A stretch of DNA of 64,000 nt from Leptospira ainlahdjerensis (GTDB lineage Bacteria > Spirochaetota > Leptospiria > Leptospirales > Leptospiraceae), in assembly GCF_016919175.1 (NCBI RefSeq), contig NZ_JAFFPU010000033.1, forward strand, positions 97,309 to 161,308, given 5' to 3'. Both the position numbers and the translations under genes were made by a program. Each line of letters starts with the position of its first letter. The stretch's first letter is position 1. The notes under the pieces were generated by a model. It saw nothing but the letters and a program-made list of their open reading frames with translations, was not told the origin of the DNA and made no database searches. Below, one piece after another: positions 1-9,466 of this stretch.

Positions 1-817
1 TTTTTAATTTTTTTAATTGTTCGATTCCGATTGCGCTTTCGATTTCTCCTAATCGAAAGTTGTATCCGATCATATTGGTCAAATCTGTAACACCTTTATC
101 TCCCACCACTGCCTCTGCGTGATTCCGAATCAACTGCATTCTTTCGGCAAGTCCATCGTCGTTCGTCACAAGCACTCCACCCTCTCCTGTATGAATATGT
201 TTGTGATAATTCAGGCTATAACCTCCGATGTCACCTAATGTTCCTGTGAATTTGCCTTTATAGAAGGAACCCGGAGCCTGGGCCGTATCGTTAATTACTT
301 TTAAATTCTTCTTTTTCGCGATTTCCATAATCGCTTCCATGTTTGCAGATTGGCCAAAAATATCCACAACGAGTATCGCTTTCGTATAAGGTGAAATATT
401 CGCTTCTATGGACTTAGGATCGATACAAAAGGTCCCAGGTTCAATGTCCGCAAAAACAGGAATCGCATTCCAATGAAGAATCGCCGTTGCGGAGGCGGAC
501 ATGGTCCACGGACTTACGATCACTTCATCGCCAGGTTCGATTCCGATTGCGCCGATAGCCGCGATCAAACCGGAGGTCCATGAATTTACGGTAATAGCGT
601 GTTTGACCTGAAAGTATTTTTTACATTCTTCTTCGAACTCTTGAACCTTAGGTCCTCCGTAAAAATCGGGATCCCAACAACCTAAAAACTGAGAAAGATT
701 TCCACTCTCTACAACCTTTCGAACGGCTTCCACTTCTTCTTTTCCGATGGAATTATAACGTTTTAACTCGACGTCGATGGCTTTTTTTCCGCCATGGATT
801 GCTAATTTTTCACTCAT
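1..817 (-). CDS. DegT/DnrJ/EryC1 sugar aminotransferase (3' end cut by window edge)
   Basis: PLP-dependent nucleotide-sugar aminotransferase of the DegT/DnrJ/EryC1/StrS family; the frame is open to base 1, so about 272 residues are visible and the C-terminus is missing. The internal-aldimine lysine is seen at about residue 206 in SLNYHKHIHTGEGG, with VINDTAQAPGS before it and NFRLGEIESAIGIEQL after it, both typical of the family. The ATG at 817 overlaps the stop of the upstream oxidoreductase gene (ATGA), so the two are translationally coupled. A dehydrogenase followed by such an aminotransferase usually puts an amino group on a nucleotide-activated keto sugar; the exact sugar cannot be read here. 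Family certain, substrate unknown. Confidence 0.93.
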   Translation of the reverse strand, partial: MSEKLAIHGGKKAIDVELKRYNSIGKEEVEAVRKVVESGNLSQFLGCWDPDFYGGPKVQEFEEECKKYFQVKHAITVNSWTSGLIAAIGAIGIEPGDEVIVSPWTMSASATAILHWNAIPVFADIEPGTFCIDPKSIEANISPYTKAILVVDIFGQSANMEAIMEIAKKKNLKVINDTAQAPGSFYKGKFTGTLGDIGGYSLNYHKHIHTGEGGVLVTNDDGLAERMQLIRNHAEAVVGDKGVTDLTNMIGYNFRLGEIESAIGIEQLKKLK

Positions 818-1785
818 TTCGATTGTTCCATGATTTGATTTAGAATATAATTGATTTGTAAAGCACTCTTCGAATCGCAAAACTCCGCGTCTTGTCCTCG
901 CATTGTTTTAACAAGTTCATTCAACACGTGATATTGTGAAAAATTCGAATCGTTTGAAAGATACTCTTTCCGGGAATCTAAGATCGTATATTCGGGATAA
1001 ATTGGATCAAAGGTTTTTGACTCCCAAAAAACCTCCTCGCCCCCTCGAAGATAACTGAGTTTTCCTTCCGATGTAACCAATTCTATAGAATAATTCGAAT
1101 AATCCTCTTCCCTAGAAGAAAGGAAGAAGACGTCACCTCTTTCAAAACGAAAAAAAACATCCGGCTCCCAATCGTTATTTTCCAAGAATCGATTTTGTTG
1201 TATCACACTTCCATTTTTAATAGGTCCAAGCCAATATTGAAGTAAATTCAAAAAATGACCTCCGTTATGAACCAATCCTTTTGAATACCAACATACACCT
1301 TTGATAAAACCGGAAGCGTGGTTCACTTTTTCCAATAAAGACTTAATTTTTTTAGAAGAAGGAAAATAACGTCTTTGATAATTAACAAAAAGTCTTACGT
1401 CCTTTTTTTCGCACAAGGAAATCATTGTAAGAGATTCGTCTAAATTATAAGACAAAGGTTTTTCACAAAGCAAGAACGATGGATTAGAACTTTCTAAAAC
1501 GATTTGAAGAATTTCGAAATGAGTTCGAGTTGGGGTGGCTATAATGACAAAATCCGGAGATGTTTGAGTTAAACCTTCTTTTAGGTCGATGTAAACGTTC
1601 GCGGAACTTTTTTTCCCGAATTTAACTCGAGCCTCCTCTACCGGATCGTAAGCTCCTACTAGTTCGTAGTTAGGATGATTCGAGACGGCAGTAAGATGTG
1701 TGATTCGAAACTTTAAAGGATCTTTGTCAAAATCATAACCCATTCCGATTTGGCCAAGGCCAATCAAAAAGGTACGAAACTTCAT
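814..1785 (-). CDS. Gfo/Idh/MocA-family oxidoreductase
   Basis: 323-residue NAD(P)-dependent sugar dehydrogenase. The N-terminal Rossmann fold is seen as FLIGLGQIGMGYD (GxGxxG-like), with VIIATPTRTHFEI at about residues 80-92 and the CEKPLSYN motif (family EKP, substrate and cofactor contact) near residue 107. The C-terminal half (KGVCWYSKGLVHNGGHF) fits the family's substrate domain with its His. It overlaps both neighbours by 4 bases, between a CMP-sugar synthetase-like gene and an aminotransferase, which suggests oxidation of a sugar hydroxyl before transamination. Family assignment is firm; substrate is inferred only from context. Confidence 0.92.
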   Translation of the reverse strand: MKFRTFLIGLGQIGMGYDFDKDPLKFRITHLTAVSNHPNYELVGAYDPVEEARVKFGKKSSANVYIDLKEGLTQTSPDFVIIATPTRTHFEILQIVLESSNPSFLLCEKPLSYNLDESLTMISLCEKKDVRLFVNYQRRYFPSSKKIKSLLEKVNHASGFIKGVCWYSKGLVHNGGHFLNLLQYWLGPIKNGSVIQQNRFLENNDWEPDVFFRFERGDVFFLSSREEDYSNYSIELVTSEGKLSYLRGGEEVFWESKTFDPIYPEYTILDSRKEYLSNDSNFSQYHVLNELVKTMRGQDAEFCDSKSALQINYILNQIMEQSK

Positions 1786-2525
1786 GAATCTCCCTTTCGT
1801 TTTATCTTTTTATTAGTTTCTTCTAAATGAGGATTAGCGCGTAAGTAACGAATCACGTCCAAACAGCTAAAACTTTGTTTGGATTCTTTATGAAAATATT
1901 CAATGATACTTTTTAATAACTCGAAATCTTCCCGCTCATCCAAAGTCAACCCAAGCTCCGGCCAATGTAAAGAAGGCGGTGCAACAAGATTCAAATGAGG
2001 AAATATATCAGGATTGTTTCTCATATGCAAAGAAACATGCTCGCGATCAAGACGATCTTGCGTCATTGACCCGGAGAGCACCAAATCGGAAAATGCGAAA
2101 ACTTGAACATCCATTCCGTCCGGATAACTTCTTATGTGTGCGTTCCCGACATACTTCGCGGAATTGAACTTATACATCCGAATACACTGTTCGATAATAT
2201 CAGGATCAATAATCGGGCAATCCCCAGTAATCTGAACGATCACATCGGCGTTTCGAGATTTTGCGGATTCGATCACTCGGCCGAGAACATCGTCCTCGCT
2301 TCCTCTGTGTACAAAAATGCCTTCGGATTCGGCAAAGATTACCAAAGGATCATCCATAGGATTTACGGTCGTAGCAAGCACGATTTCATCGATGGAAGAA
2401 ACCGATTTAAGTCGATCGATCAAATATCCGAGAATCGGCCTTCCAAGAATTGGCATCAGCACTTTCCCGGGAAGGCGAGACGAGGTCATTCGCGCCTCTA
2501 TAGTTGCTACATATTTTTGTTTCAT
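1782..2525 (-). CDS. spsF: SpsF-like cytidylyltransferase (CMP-sugar synthetase family)
   Basis: Nucleotidyltransferase of the acylneuraminate cytidylyltransferase/SpsF family, expected to activate a nonulosonic or related acid sugar with CTP. The N-terminal nucleotide-binding stretch is VATIEARMTSSRLPGKVL; DVIVQITGDCPIIDP carries the metal-binding aspartates and REHVSLH the usual SpsF segment. I start at the ATG at 2525, 11 bases after the upstream stop, because family members begin just before the ATIEARM strand; an in-frame TTG at 2540 overlapping that stop (TTGA) is the alternative. It is one of two SpsF domains in the locus (the other is fused to an aminotransferase at 7439-9466), so two acid sugars, or two steps, may be served. 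Confidence 0.9.
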   Translation of the reverse strand: MKQKYVATIEARMTSSRLPGKVLMPILGRPILGYLIDRLKSVSSIDEIVLATTVNPMDDPLVIFAESEGIFVHRGSEDDVLGRVIESAKSRNADVIVQITGDCPIIDPDIIEQCIRMYKFNSAKYVGNAHIRSYPDGMDVQVFAFSDLVLSGSMTQDRLDREHVSLHMRNNPDIFPHLNLVAPPSLHWPELGLTLDEREDFELLKSIIEYFHKESKQSFSCLDVIRYLRANPHLEETNKKIKRKGDS

Positions 2526-2536
2526 TTTGTATAGGT

Positions 2537-4528
2537 TCAAAGACTGTTTTCGGTGTTAAGGTTCGAAATCGATTTAAAACTTGATCCTAATTCTTTCCAA
2601 GAAGCTGTTTTTGCACGTTCATTCAAGACGCCGACCAGATTTGATTCCAAGTCGTATATTTCCATTGATGTAAGGCTATCCAAAGTCGGATAATAGATAT
2701 GCAGGCTAACCGCATAAGAATCTAAACTGGGGTTTTTGACCATGTGAATTCCGTCTAACTTTTCCAATTCACAAGAACCTTCTTGTAAAAGTTTTTCATC
2801 GGTAAGAACGATTCTGCCTTCGTCAACATCGTATTTCATTTCGGCGAGTGCCCCTTGTAAAACCACGAGAGCGCCTCCGAAATTTACGTGTTTATGAATC
2901 GATGTTTCTCCTTGCGGCGACCAAACCATCATTAGAATTTCATAAGGTTCAGTCATTAGACGTAAACGACTATAACCGATTTCCGGGCGTATCCAACCTA
3001 GCGAATTTGCGATGGTATGAACGATCTCTTCCTTGGAATATTTTTGAAAGATTGAAATGACTGTAGAAAAGTTATTTTGATCCGGAATCGCAGAAATCAG
3101 GTCAGAACAAAAAGTGTCGAATTTGGTCTTTCGACCTTTTTTCTCCATGTAAGCAAGGTCAAGAATCTTCTGAGCGAGCGCTCCGGTTTGTTCTCGAATT
3201 TCTTTTAGTGCAGTAGATTCCCAAAGCTCGTTCTTTCTTAGAGGACCGATTGCAAAGAAATTTTCAAATGGTTTATTTTTAGAATCGAGAACACAACCTC
3301 CTGCAGAGGTCATAAACCCAATTCCGTTAGGAGAATTTTTAAGATAACCCCGCATTAATAGATTGGAATATAACGCGCTACTAGATTTTTTTATCTTTGT
3401 TTCCGGACCAGTACAATTAATTAACTGATCCACTTGAAGATAATGATTGGAAGAGTTAATTTCGTTGTAAATGATTCCGATCGAATCGTCCACCAACTTA
3501 ACACTTTTTATTCTAGATCGAATGAATTTCAATTTTCCTGCATTGATCCAGTCCTGAATGATTTGCATAGATTCAACCGGAATACGGTGACGAAATGTCT
3601 CCCAATAAGGCCTAACGTGTCTTAAGAAACGCAGTTGGTCTTTTGTAGACCAGGAAGACCAAATTCTCTGCGTGACAGGACGAATCGTATCCAGTATATT
3701 CGCAGATGAAATTCCATGATTCTCTTTGACCCATTTCCGAAATTGTTTAAAATCTTGCCGTAAATTGCCATAAAAATGATCGTAAGGAGAAGGATTATCC
3801 CTTCCCGGAGGATTAAAAACTTTTGGTAATTTACCTGACCTCGATAAGGAAACGATAGTTCCTTCAAAACGTTTCCGATTCAAGGACATCAATACATCCA
3901 CCATAGAAAGACCCGATCCAAGGATTCCGATTGTAGTCTTCGGAGGAATATTCTCGTAAAGATTATCTTCCCAGGGATTGTTCGCGTATTTTTTACTACT
4001 CAACACCTCTGTGGACAAAAAATCGGGATTACCGGGTGGAATATTTCCGGTCGCGAGCACTACTAAATTCACATGCACTTGAGCCCCCGAATCCAAGTGA
4101 AGATTCCATTTTCCGTTCTCGATCTCCAGATCCACCGCATCGTCGTTTACAAAATTATAATCTACGAAATCGGGCTTTTTTCGTAGCGCACGATTCATTT
4201 CCGATTCTACATAATCTCCGAAGATGAATCTCGGGAAGAAAGAATGGGATTCGAATTTTTCTTCTAAGTAAAAATAATTTTTTTTGTGCTCTTGCCACCA
4301 ATCCCAAAAATGATTTGGTTTTTCTGGATAGAGACTCATCTTATGAGCCGGAACATTCAGTTTTTGATATATTGAATTTGGAGAATAAGCAATCCCACGA
4401 CTTAATCTTTTTCTCGATTTCTCTATTAAGAATATTTGAATTGGATCTCTAACATTTTGAATCAACTGAATAATGAGCGATGAGCCGCTCAAACCGCCAC
4501 CGACAATTGCAACAGAAATCTTTGACAT
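2537..4528 (-). CDS. FAD/NAD(P)-binding protein fused to a cysteine-dioxygenase-like cupin
   Basis: 663 residues in two parts. The N-terminal ~480 residues form a flavoprotein of the FAD/NAD(P)-binding (PF13454-like) type: AIVGGGLSGSSL at 8-19 is the dinucleotide fold and a second TIGILGSGLSMVD stretch lies near residue 200. The last ~150 residues resemble cysteine dioxygenase: HKH at 545/547, a third His at 595 (DGIHMVKN), and LHIYYP with Tyr612 placed 17 residues after that His, as in the known enzyme; Gly occupies the position of the crosslinked Cys, as in many bacterial members. It sits 18 bases after pseI in the polysaccharide operon. I infer oxidation of a thiol or amino-acid decoration, but the function is unknown. 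Confidence 0.8.
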   Translation of the reverse strand: MSKISVAIVGGGLSGSSLIIQLIQNVRDPIQIFLIEKSRKRLSRGIAYSPNSIYQKLNVPAHKMSLYPEKPNHFWDWWQEHKKNYFYLEEKFESHSFFPRFIFGDYVESEMNRALRKKPDFVDYNFVNDDAVDLEIENGKWNLHLDSGAQVHVNLVVLATGNIPPGNPDFLSTEVLSSKKYANNPWEDNLYENIPPKTTIGILGSGLSMVDVLMSLNRKRFEGTIVSLSRSGKLPKVFNPPGRDNPSPYDHFYGNLRQDFKQFRKWVKENHGISSANILDTIRPVTQRIWSSWSTKDQLRFLRHVRPYWETFRHRIPVESMQIIQDWINAGKLKFIRSRIKSVKLVDDSIGIIYNEINSSNHYLQVDQLINCTGPETKIKKSSSALYSNLLMRGYLKNSPNGIGFMTSAGGCVLDSKNKPFENFFAIGPLRKNELWESTALKEIREQTGALAQKILDLAYMEKKGRKTKFDTFCSDLISAIPDQNNFSTVISIFQKYSKEEIVHTIANSLGWIRPEIGYSRLRLMTEPYEILMMVWSPQGETSIHKHVNFGGALVVLQGALAEMKYDVDEGRIVLTDEKLLQEGSCELEKLDGIHMVKNPSLDSYAVSLHIYYPTLDSLTSMEIYDLESNLVGVLNERAKTASWKELGSSFKSISNLNTENSL

Positions 4529-4546
4529 ATACTTTCCTTTTAGATT

Positions 4547-5581
4547 CTAACTTAGCAGATCCCAGCTAAGCGCCGTTCCTCGAGGTACATCCTTATTGAT
4601 CGTTTTTCCAATCACCTGATCTATAAACTTCGGAGGTAGACCGTATCCGGGGCGAATGCTTCGTATGTTCTTATATGTAAATTTTTCACCCTGGATCATT
4701 GATTCCACAATATAAAGTGATCTACGGAATATCATGGATTTTTTTTCAACTTCTGTTGGACCGATAAAAACACTACCTAAGGATAACCAAGCTCTTTCAG
4801 TTTCTATTACCAGTGATTTTAATTCATCAGGCTCCAACGAAAATGTTGAATCTACTCCACCGTCAGCGCGATTCAAAGTAAAATGTTTCTCAATGATCGT
4901 TGCACCCAAGGCGACGCTTGCTACTGCCACACCAATCCCCATTGTATGATCTGAAAGTCCAACCTCACATCGAAATAGATCTCTCATTGTTGGAATACTT
5001 AAAAGATTTGTATTTTCCGGATTTGCGGGATACGTACTAGTACATTTAAGTAATATTAAATTCTCATTTCCTGCACTTCGAACAACATCAACGGCTTCAG
5101 CTACCTCGGCCACAGTAGCCATCCCGGTCGATATGATAATTGGCTTTTGCGTTTTCGCAACCCTTCGTATCAAAGGAAGATCGATATTTTCAAATGAAGC
5201 GATCTTATAGGCAGGTACGTTCAAAGATTCCAAAAAATCCACGGCCGTATCATCGAAAGGCGAACTGAAACAGAGCATCCCCCTTTTTTTGGCGCGATCG
5301 AAAATCGGCTTATGCCATTCCCAAGGTGTATAAGCCTCTTGATACAATTCGTAAAGAGACTTTCCTTTCCACAAACTTCCAGGATCGGAAATAAAAAATT
5401 CACCATCTTTTTTATCGATCGTTAGAGTATCAGCTGTATACGTTTGAATTTTTAGTGCGTGGGCTCCCGCATCCGCTGCCGAGTCCACGATTTCAAGAGC
5501 CCTTTCCAATGATTGATTATGATTGCCCGACATTTCGGCTATAATAAAAGGTTTATAGTTTTTTCCAATGTTCAATTCCAT
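4547..5581 (-). CDS. pseI: Pseudaminic acid synthase-type NeuB-family enzyme
   Basis: 344-residue NeuB-family synthase that condenses a 6-deoxy hexosamine with phosphoenolpyruvate to give a nine-carbon nonulosonic acid. The N-terminus PFIIAEMSGNHNQSLERA followed by ALKIQTYTADTLT is closest to pseudaminic acid synthases (PseI). The TIM barrel continues through LLKCTSTYPANPEN and GLSDHTMGIGVAVA, and the C-terminal SAF (antifreeze-like) domain covers about residues 285-344 (RRSLYIVESMIQGEKFTYKN). Full length. The start is 3 bases after the formyltransferase stop. With PseC and PseG in the same operon this points to a pseudaminic-type product; a legionaminic-type product is less likely but not excluded by eye. 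Confidence 0.9.
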   Translation of the reverse strand: MELNIGKNYKPFIIAEMSGNHNQSLERALEIVDSAADAGAHALKIQTYTADTLTIDKKDGEFFISDPGSLWKGKSLYELYQEAYTPWEWHKPIFDRAKKRGMLCFSSPFDDTAVDFLESLNVPAYKIASFENIDLPLIRRVAKTQKPIIISTGMATVAEVAEAVDVVRSAGNENLILLKCTSTYPANPENTNLLSIPTMRDLFRCEVGLSDHTMGIGVAVASVALGATIIEKHFTLNRADGGVDSTFSLEPDELKSLVIETERAWLSLGSVFIGPTEVEKKSMIFRRSLYIVESMIQGEKFTYKNIRSIRPGYGLPPKFIDQVIGKTINKDVPRGTALSWDLLS

Positions 5582-5584
5582 AAT

Positions 5585-6427
5585 TTATTGGACCTCGTAT
5601 TCTGTGATCAGTATTCTTCCCTTTGAAACATTCAATACGAACCCGCTTCCGTTAAAAAAAACAGTACCGACCTCGACGTTCATCACATTGCAAATTTCTA
5701 ATATTCTTGCTTTGTGAGCAATTAGCTTCTGTCCATCGGACAAATAAAAATAAGCTCCCGGATAAGGCCTTGCCTGGGCCCTGATAAAATCGATTATTGA
5801 ATGAATGTCCCGATTGATGTCGATATAACCCATATCAGGAGTTCTTTTTCCAAAGTATGTTGCCAATGAATGATCTTGGGGAGTTGGAGAAATTCCTTTT
5901 GCAATCTTTGAAAGGCTTTCAATCAAACATATTGGATATAATGGATGAAACTTTTCCAAAACGTCCGCCCCTGTGTCGTCATCTTCGATATTCAATTCAA
6001 TTTGTTTGTAAATGGGTCCCGTATCGACCGTGGCTTCCATAACGTGACAAGTTACTCCGGTTTTCTTTTCGCCGTTTATAATAGCCCAAACGTGCGGTGT
6101 CCTACCTCTATATCGCGGCAACAAAGAACCGTGTAAGTTTAACGGAAATTTCGCCCGATTCAAAAGACTCTGCGGAATAATATAGCGATAATTTACACTA
6201 ATGAGGTATTCGAAACTAAGGTTTTCCAATTCCGACAACAACGAGGAATCTTTCCGGAGATCCGAATAGTAAAAAGGGATCTGTTTTTGCTCTGCATATA
6301 GATCGACTGCCGACTCTCCAAGATCTTTATGTGTTAGGACCGCTAATGGCTTGTAGTTTTCCTCGCACAATTTTGCTAGACAGATTGAACCTAGTTTACC
6401 GAATCCACAAAATACGAAATTTTTCAT
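5585..6427 (-). CDS. Sugar N-formyltransferase (methionyl-tRNA formyltransferase-like fold)
   Basis: 280-residue formyltransferase: a Rossmann-like N-terminus (VFCGFGKLG), then the family's catalytic triad Asn97 and His99 in LNLHGSLLPRYRG and Asp135 in VDTGPI. These residues transfer a formyl group from N10-formyl-tetrahydrofolate to an amine. The C-terminal third (RAQARPYPGAYFYL) resembles the Formyl_trans_C-like region of sugar formyltransferases. The ATG directly abuts the PseG stop and the stop lies 3 bases before pseI. It occupies the place where pathways usually have the PseH N-acetyltransferase, so an N-formyl nonulosonic acid is the likely outcome (inference). Confidence 0.88.
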   Translation of the reverse strand: MKNFVFCGFGKLGSICLAKLCEENYKPLAVLTHKDLGESAVDLYAEQKQIPFYYSDLRKDSSLLSELENLSFEYLISVNYRYIIPQSLLNRAKFPLNLHGSLLPRYRGRTPHVWAIINGEKKTGVTCHVMEATVDTGPIYKQIELNIEDDDTGADVLEKFHPLYPICLIESLSKIAKGISPTPQDHSLATYFGKRTPDMGYIDINRDIHSIIDFIRAQARPYPGAYFYLSDGQKLIAHKARILEICNVMNVEVGTVFFNGSGFVLNVSKGRILITEYEVQ

Positions 6428-7417
6428 CTAATTCAGAATCGCACTCGCAATACTTTGCGAACGGTCGGAAAAAATATCGAAGGAGAGTTCGCTCATTTTC
6501 AGCCTGCGTTCGAACGAAAAAAGAGAAAATATTTCTTCGATCAACATTTCTTCAAATCGACTTTCTTCCGGATCTAAATAATTTTCTATAATATTCATTT
6601 CCTTTAATCCGGTCAAATTTCCAAGCTGATTGTCTGCGGTCTTAATTAGAATCATAGGAATTCCTAATCTTCCCAATTCGTAAACGGTCTGTCCTCCCGC
6701 AGAAATACAAAGATCTACAGACTGCATCAGAGTTTTTATTTCCAGTGCATCCAGATTCTTATGAAAAGCGATAGAAGGGAGATTTTTTTTTTCGTAACGA
6801 TCTGGACTTTCAAACGCCGGACCGATGATGGCGTCGATTTGGATTTCGGGAAAACGTCGATTAATAACTGTTAGAATTCTCAGTGTAAGATTTTTGGGAT
6901 CACTCCCGCCCATAGAGACTAATATCCTTTTTATACTTTTGGGAATATTATGTTTCTCTATTTTTTCCTGAAATGGTTTTCTCAGAAGTATAAACTCCGG
7001 ACCTTCCAAAACTTTCGAATATCGATCCCGGTAATTATAGATAGAGCCGCCGACTCCTCCGTTATAGAGAATCGCCGCTCTCGGATAATTCAATCGATCA
7101 AAATCATCGATGCAAACCAAACGAATCCCGGCATCGACGACTTCCTGGTAGAGAGAGTAATCTGCTCGATAAGAATCAATAACGATAGCTTCAGGCGTTC
7201 TTTGGATCCATTTGTGGAGTTTTTTTGTAAGCCAAGACTCGACGACGGTTTCTATATCAAAATCGTCGAAGCCGTCGGCATCTGTATCTAAAATGATCTG
7301 CGTTTTAATGCCCTTTCTGCGAAATAATTCTGCAAGAGCAGAACACCGTCGGTAGTGGCCAATTCCGGATTTTTGAAAATACTCTGTAAAAATATAGATC
7401 ACAAAGATTTTATTCAA
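6428..7417 (-). CDS. pseG: UDP-sugar hydrolase PseG
   Basis: 329-residue GT-B-like hydrolase that removes UDP from the modified 6-deoxy hexosamine before condensation with PEP. Recognisable PseG features are SGIGHYRRCSALAELF (the Gly-x-Gly-His-x-x-Arg-Cys catalytic loop) at about 17-32, VCIDDFDRLNYPRA, LVSMGGSDPKNLTL and ISAGGQTVYELGRLGIP in the nucleotide-binding half. Placed 21 bases after the SpsF fusion gene and touching the formyltransferase start. Family assignment is strong; the exact substrate depends on the unusual neighbouring formyltransferase. Confidence 0.88.
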   Translation of the reverse strand: MNKIFVIYIFTEYFQKSGIGHYRRCSALAELFRRKGIKTQIILDTDADGFDDFDIETVVESWLTKKLHKWIQRTPEAIVIDSYRADYSLYQEVVDAGIRLVCIDDFDRLNYPRAAILYNGGVGGSIYNYRDRYSKVLEGPEFILLRKPFQEKIEKHNIPKSIKRILVSMGGSDPKNLTLRILTVINRRFPEIQIDAIIGPAFESPDRYEKKNLPSIAFHKNLDALEIKTLMQSVDLCISAGGQTVYELGRLGIPMILIKTADNQLGNLTGLKEMNIIENYLDPEESRFEEMLIEEIFSLFSFERRLKMSELSFDIFSDRSQSIASAILN

Positions 7418-7438
7418 AAAATAAAGAAAGGATCAAAC

Positions 7439-9466
7439 TCAGTTGAGTCGGCTAAAGCCGGAATGACAAATCGGGCCTTCTAGAAGGCTAATAACATCTT
7501 TTCCGTCTTCACATTCGCGAATTGACTGAAAGATTGGATCCAATTTTTCGAAGTATTCATTTAAGATAGAATCCTTATGTTCTATACAAGCATACACGGA
7601 AGTTCCGGCTAACATTCCTTTTTTTAACATCTCTTGAGTGATCAAAGTTTTATACGCAAGAGCGTTTTTGCTTTTGACGGTAAATCCGCACAGAGCGGGA
7701 AGTCCCCAATAATCCAATTCTAAGTTATGTGTGGAAGCTAAAGATTTCCAACCGGCAGTTATTTTTTTTCCAATCGCCGTAATGGTATCCCAAGATTGAA
7801 GTTGATTCATCACTTCTAAAGTTTTGATCGCTGCCGAAGGCCCGATTCTTTCGGTCCAAAAAGTACTGCTGATAAATGTCGACTGTGCCGTCTCCATCAC
7901 ATCCCGTTTTCCAATAACCGCAGTGATGGCATATCCGTTCCCTAGGGTTTTTCCGAATATGGCCATATCAGGTTCAACACCGTATAACTTGTGTAAGCCG
8001 CCAAACGTTTGCCTAAATCCAGAAGTACATTCATCGAAAATAAGAACGATTCCGTTATCCGTAGCGATTTTTCGTAAACCTTCTAGAAATCCAGCGTCGG
8101 GTCCAGTATTTCTGGAAACTTCCATCATAATGACGCCGATTCCTTCTTCCTTGACCAATTTTTCTAACTCATCTAATCGATTGTAGAGAAACGGAAATAC
8201 GGTTCCTTTTAGATTTTTAGGCACTCCGTTCGGATCTAATCCGGGCAATAGGTGACCTGACAGACTATCGTCGGAGGCAAGATTCGCTGAAAGATACCAA
8301 TCGTGCCAACCGTGATAGCCGCAAATTGCAACCTTCTCCTTTCCAGTCGCAGCGCGTGCGATTCTGATAGCGATCGCATTGGCTTCTCCACCTGTCCTCG
8401 CGAGTCGAACCATATCGGCCCAAGGATGCAACTCCACTAATTTTTCAGCCAACTGAACTTCTTCAGGACAATTGAATGTGGACATGTTGCCGTTTGCAAC
8501 GGTTTCAAGAACCGCTCTGTCCACTTCGGGATGACCGTATCCTAACGTGTTCGTACCGATTCCCATAAGAAACATATCGGTGTAACGATTTCCATCGAGA
8601 TCCCAAACTTCGCAACCTTTCGCTTTGCTAAAGTAAGCCGGCCAAAGTTCTGGTAAAAACATTTCCGCACGTTTCGAAAGAAGCATATTTCCACCCGGAA
8701 TTAAGGTTTTTGCTTTTTTCCACAGTTTTTGTCCGGTTCCCATCGAGCTACCTTCGTTTCTTTTTAAGTGTCTATTCAGTTGAAATATTTCAGGTTTGGA
8801 TTCGTATAGCAAGATGACTTCCTTCCAACCAAAATCTATCCTCGGAGAAAAATGGCCGAAAATATTCTGAATCACATCCAGATCATTCTTTTCGTCGACG
8901 GTCCAACGTTGCGAAGAATAGTCTTTTGAAAAGGAAAGATTCGTTTTTAAGAATTCTTTACTCTCCCTCAAAAAGGGAGTAACGTGTTCACGATCAAAGG
9001 TTTTTGTCGCAAGGTGATACGCCTTTTCTAAGGCGAAAAAAGAGAACACTTCGATATCCAACCCATCCGGAAAAGTCGGCGGATCGATATTGGAAACGTA
9101 ATCGTAAGTTTTTGAAAAAAATAATTCGATAACCTCATCAACGAGATTAGGATCCACTAACGGACAATCACCGGTTATTCGAACGATTACGTCAGCTTTA
9201 TTGAGTAATGCAGCTTGGTAGTAACGATCTAAAACGTCGTTTTCGTTTCCGCGAAAATAGGAAATTCCTTTTTGATTCAAAAATGAAACCAGAGTATCAT
9301 TCTTCGAATCTACCGAAGTTGCGACTACTACCTGCTCTATTTTTTTGGACAACAAGAGTCGGTCCAACAAAAGACCGATTAACGGTTTCCCTTCAATCAA
9401 TTGCATGACTTTATTTGGGAATCGAGTCGATCCCATTCTAGCTTGTACGATTGCCAATACTTTCAT
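7439..9466 (-). CDS. SpsF cytidylyltransferase fused to a glutamate-1-semialdehyde aminomutase-like PLP enzyme
   Basis: 675-residue two-domain protein. Residues 1-235 are a complete SpsF-type CMP-sugar synthetase (LAIVQARMGSTRFPNKV; VIVRITGDCPLVDPNLVD; FDREHVTPFLRE). Residues ~250-675 are a class III aminotransferase of the HemL-like group: YGHPEVD, LARTGGEANAIAIRIARA, FDECTSGFR and the PLP lysine at 506 in FGKTLGNGYAI. I chose the ATG at 9466, which overlaps the upstream stop as ATGA; an in-frame ATG at 9478 is less likely. It is not the haem-pathway enzyme by context: it lies inside the nonulosonate operon. I infer that both domains work on one activated sugar acid. Confidence 0.88.
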   Translation of the reverse strand: MKVLAIVQARMGSTRFPNKVMQLIEGKPLIGLLLDRLLLSKKIEQVVVATSVDSKNDTLVSFLNQKGISYFRGNENDVLDRYYQAALLNKADVIVRITGDCPLVDPNLVDEVIELFFSKTYDYVSNIDPPTFPDGLDIEVFSFFALEKAYHLATKTFDREHVTPFLRESKEFLKTNLSFSKDYSSQRWTVDEKNDLDVIQNIFGHFSPRIDFGWKEVILLYESKPEIFQLNRHLKRNEGSSMGTGQKLWKKAKTLIPGGNMLLSKRAEMFLPELWPAYFSKAKGCEVWDLDGNRYTDMFLMGIGTNTLGYGHPEVDRAVLETVANGNMSTFNCPEEVQLAEKLVELHPWADMVRLARTGGEANAIAIRIARAATGKEKVAICGYHGWHDWYLSANLASDDSLSGHLLPGLDPNGVPKNLKGTVFPFLYNRLDELEKLVKEEGIGVIMMEVSRNTGPDAGFLEGLRKIATDNGIVLIFDECTSGFRQTFGGLHKLYGVEPDMAIFGKTLGNGYAITAVIGKRDVMETAQSTFISSTFWTERIGPSAAIKTLEVMNQLQSWDTITAIGKKITAGWKSLASTHNLELDYWGLPALCGFTVKSKNALAYKTLITQEMLKKGMLAGTSVYACIEHKDSILNEYFEKLDPIFQSIRECEDGKDVISLLEGPICHSGFSRLN

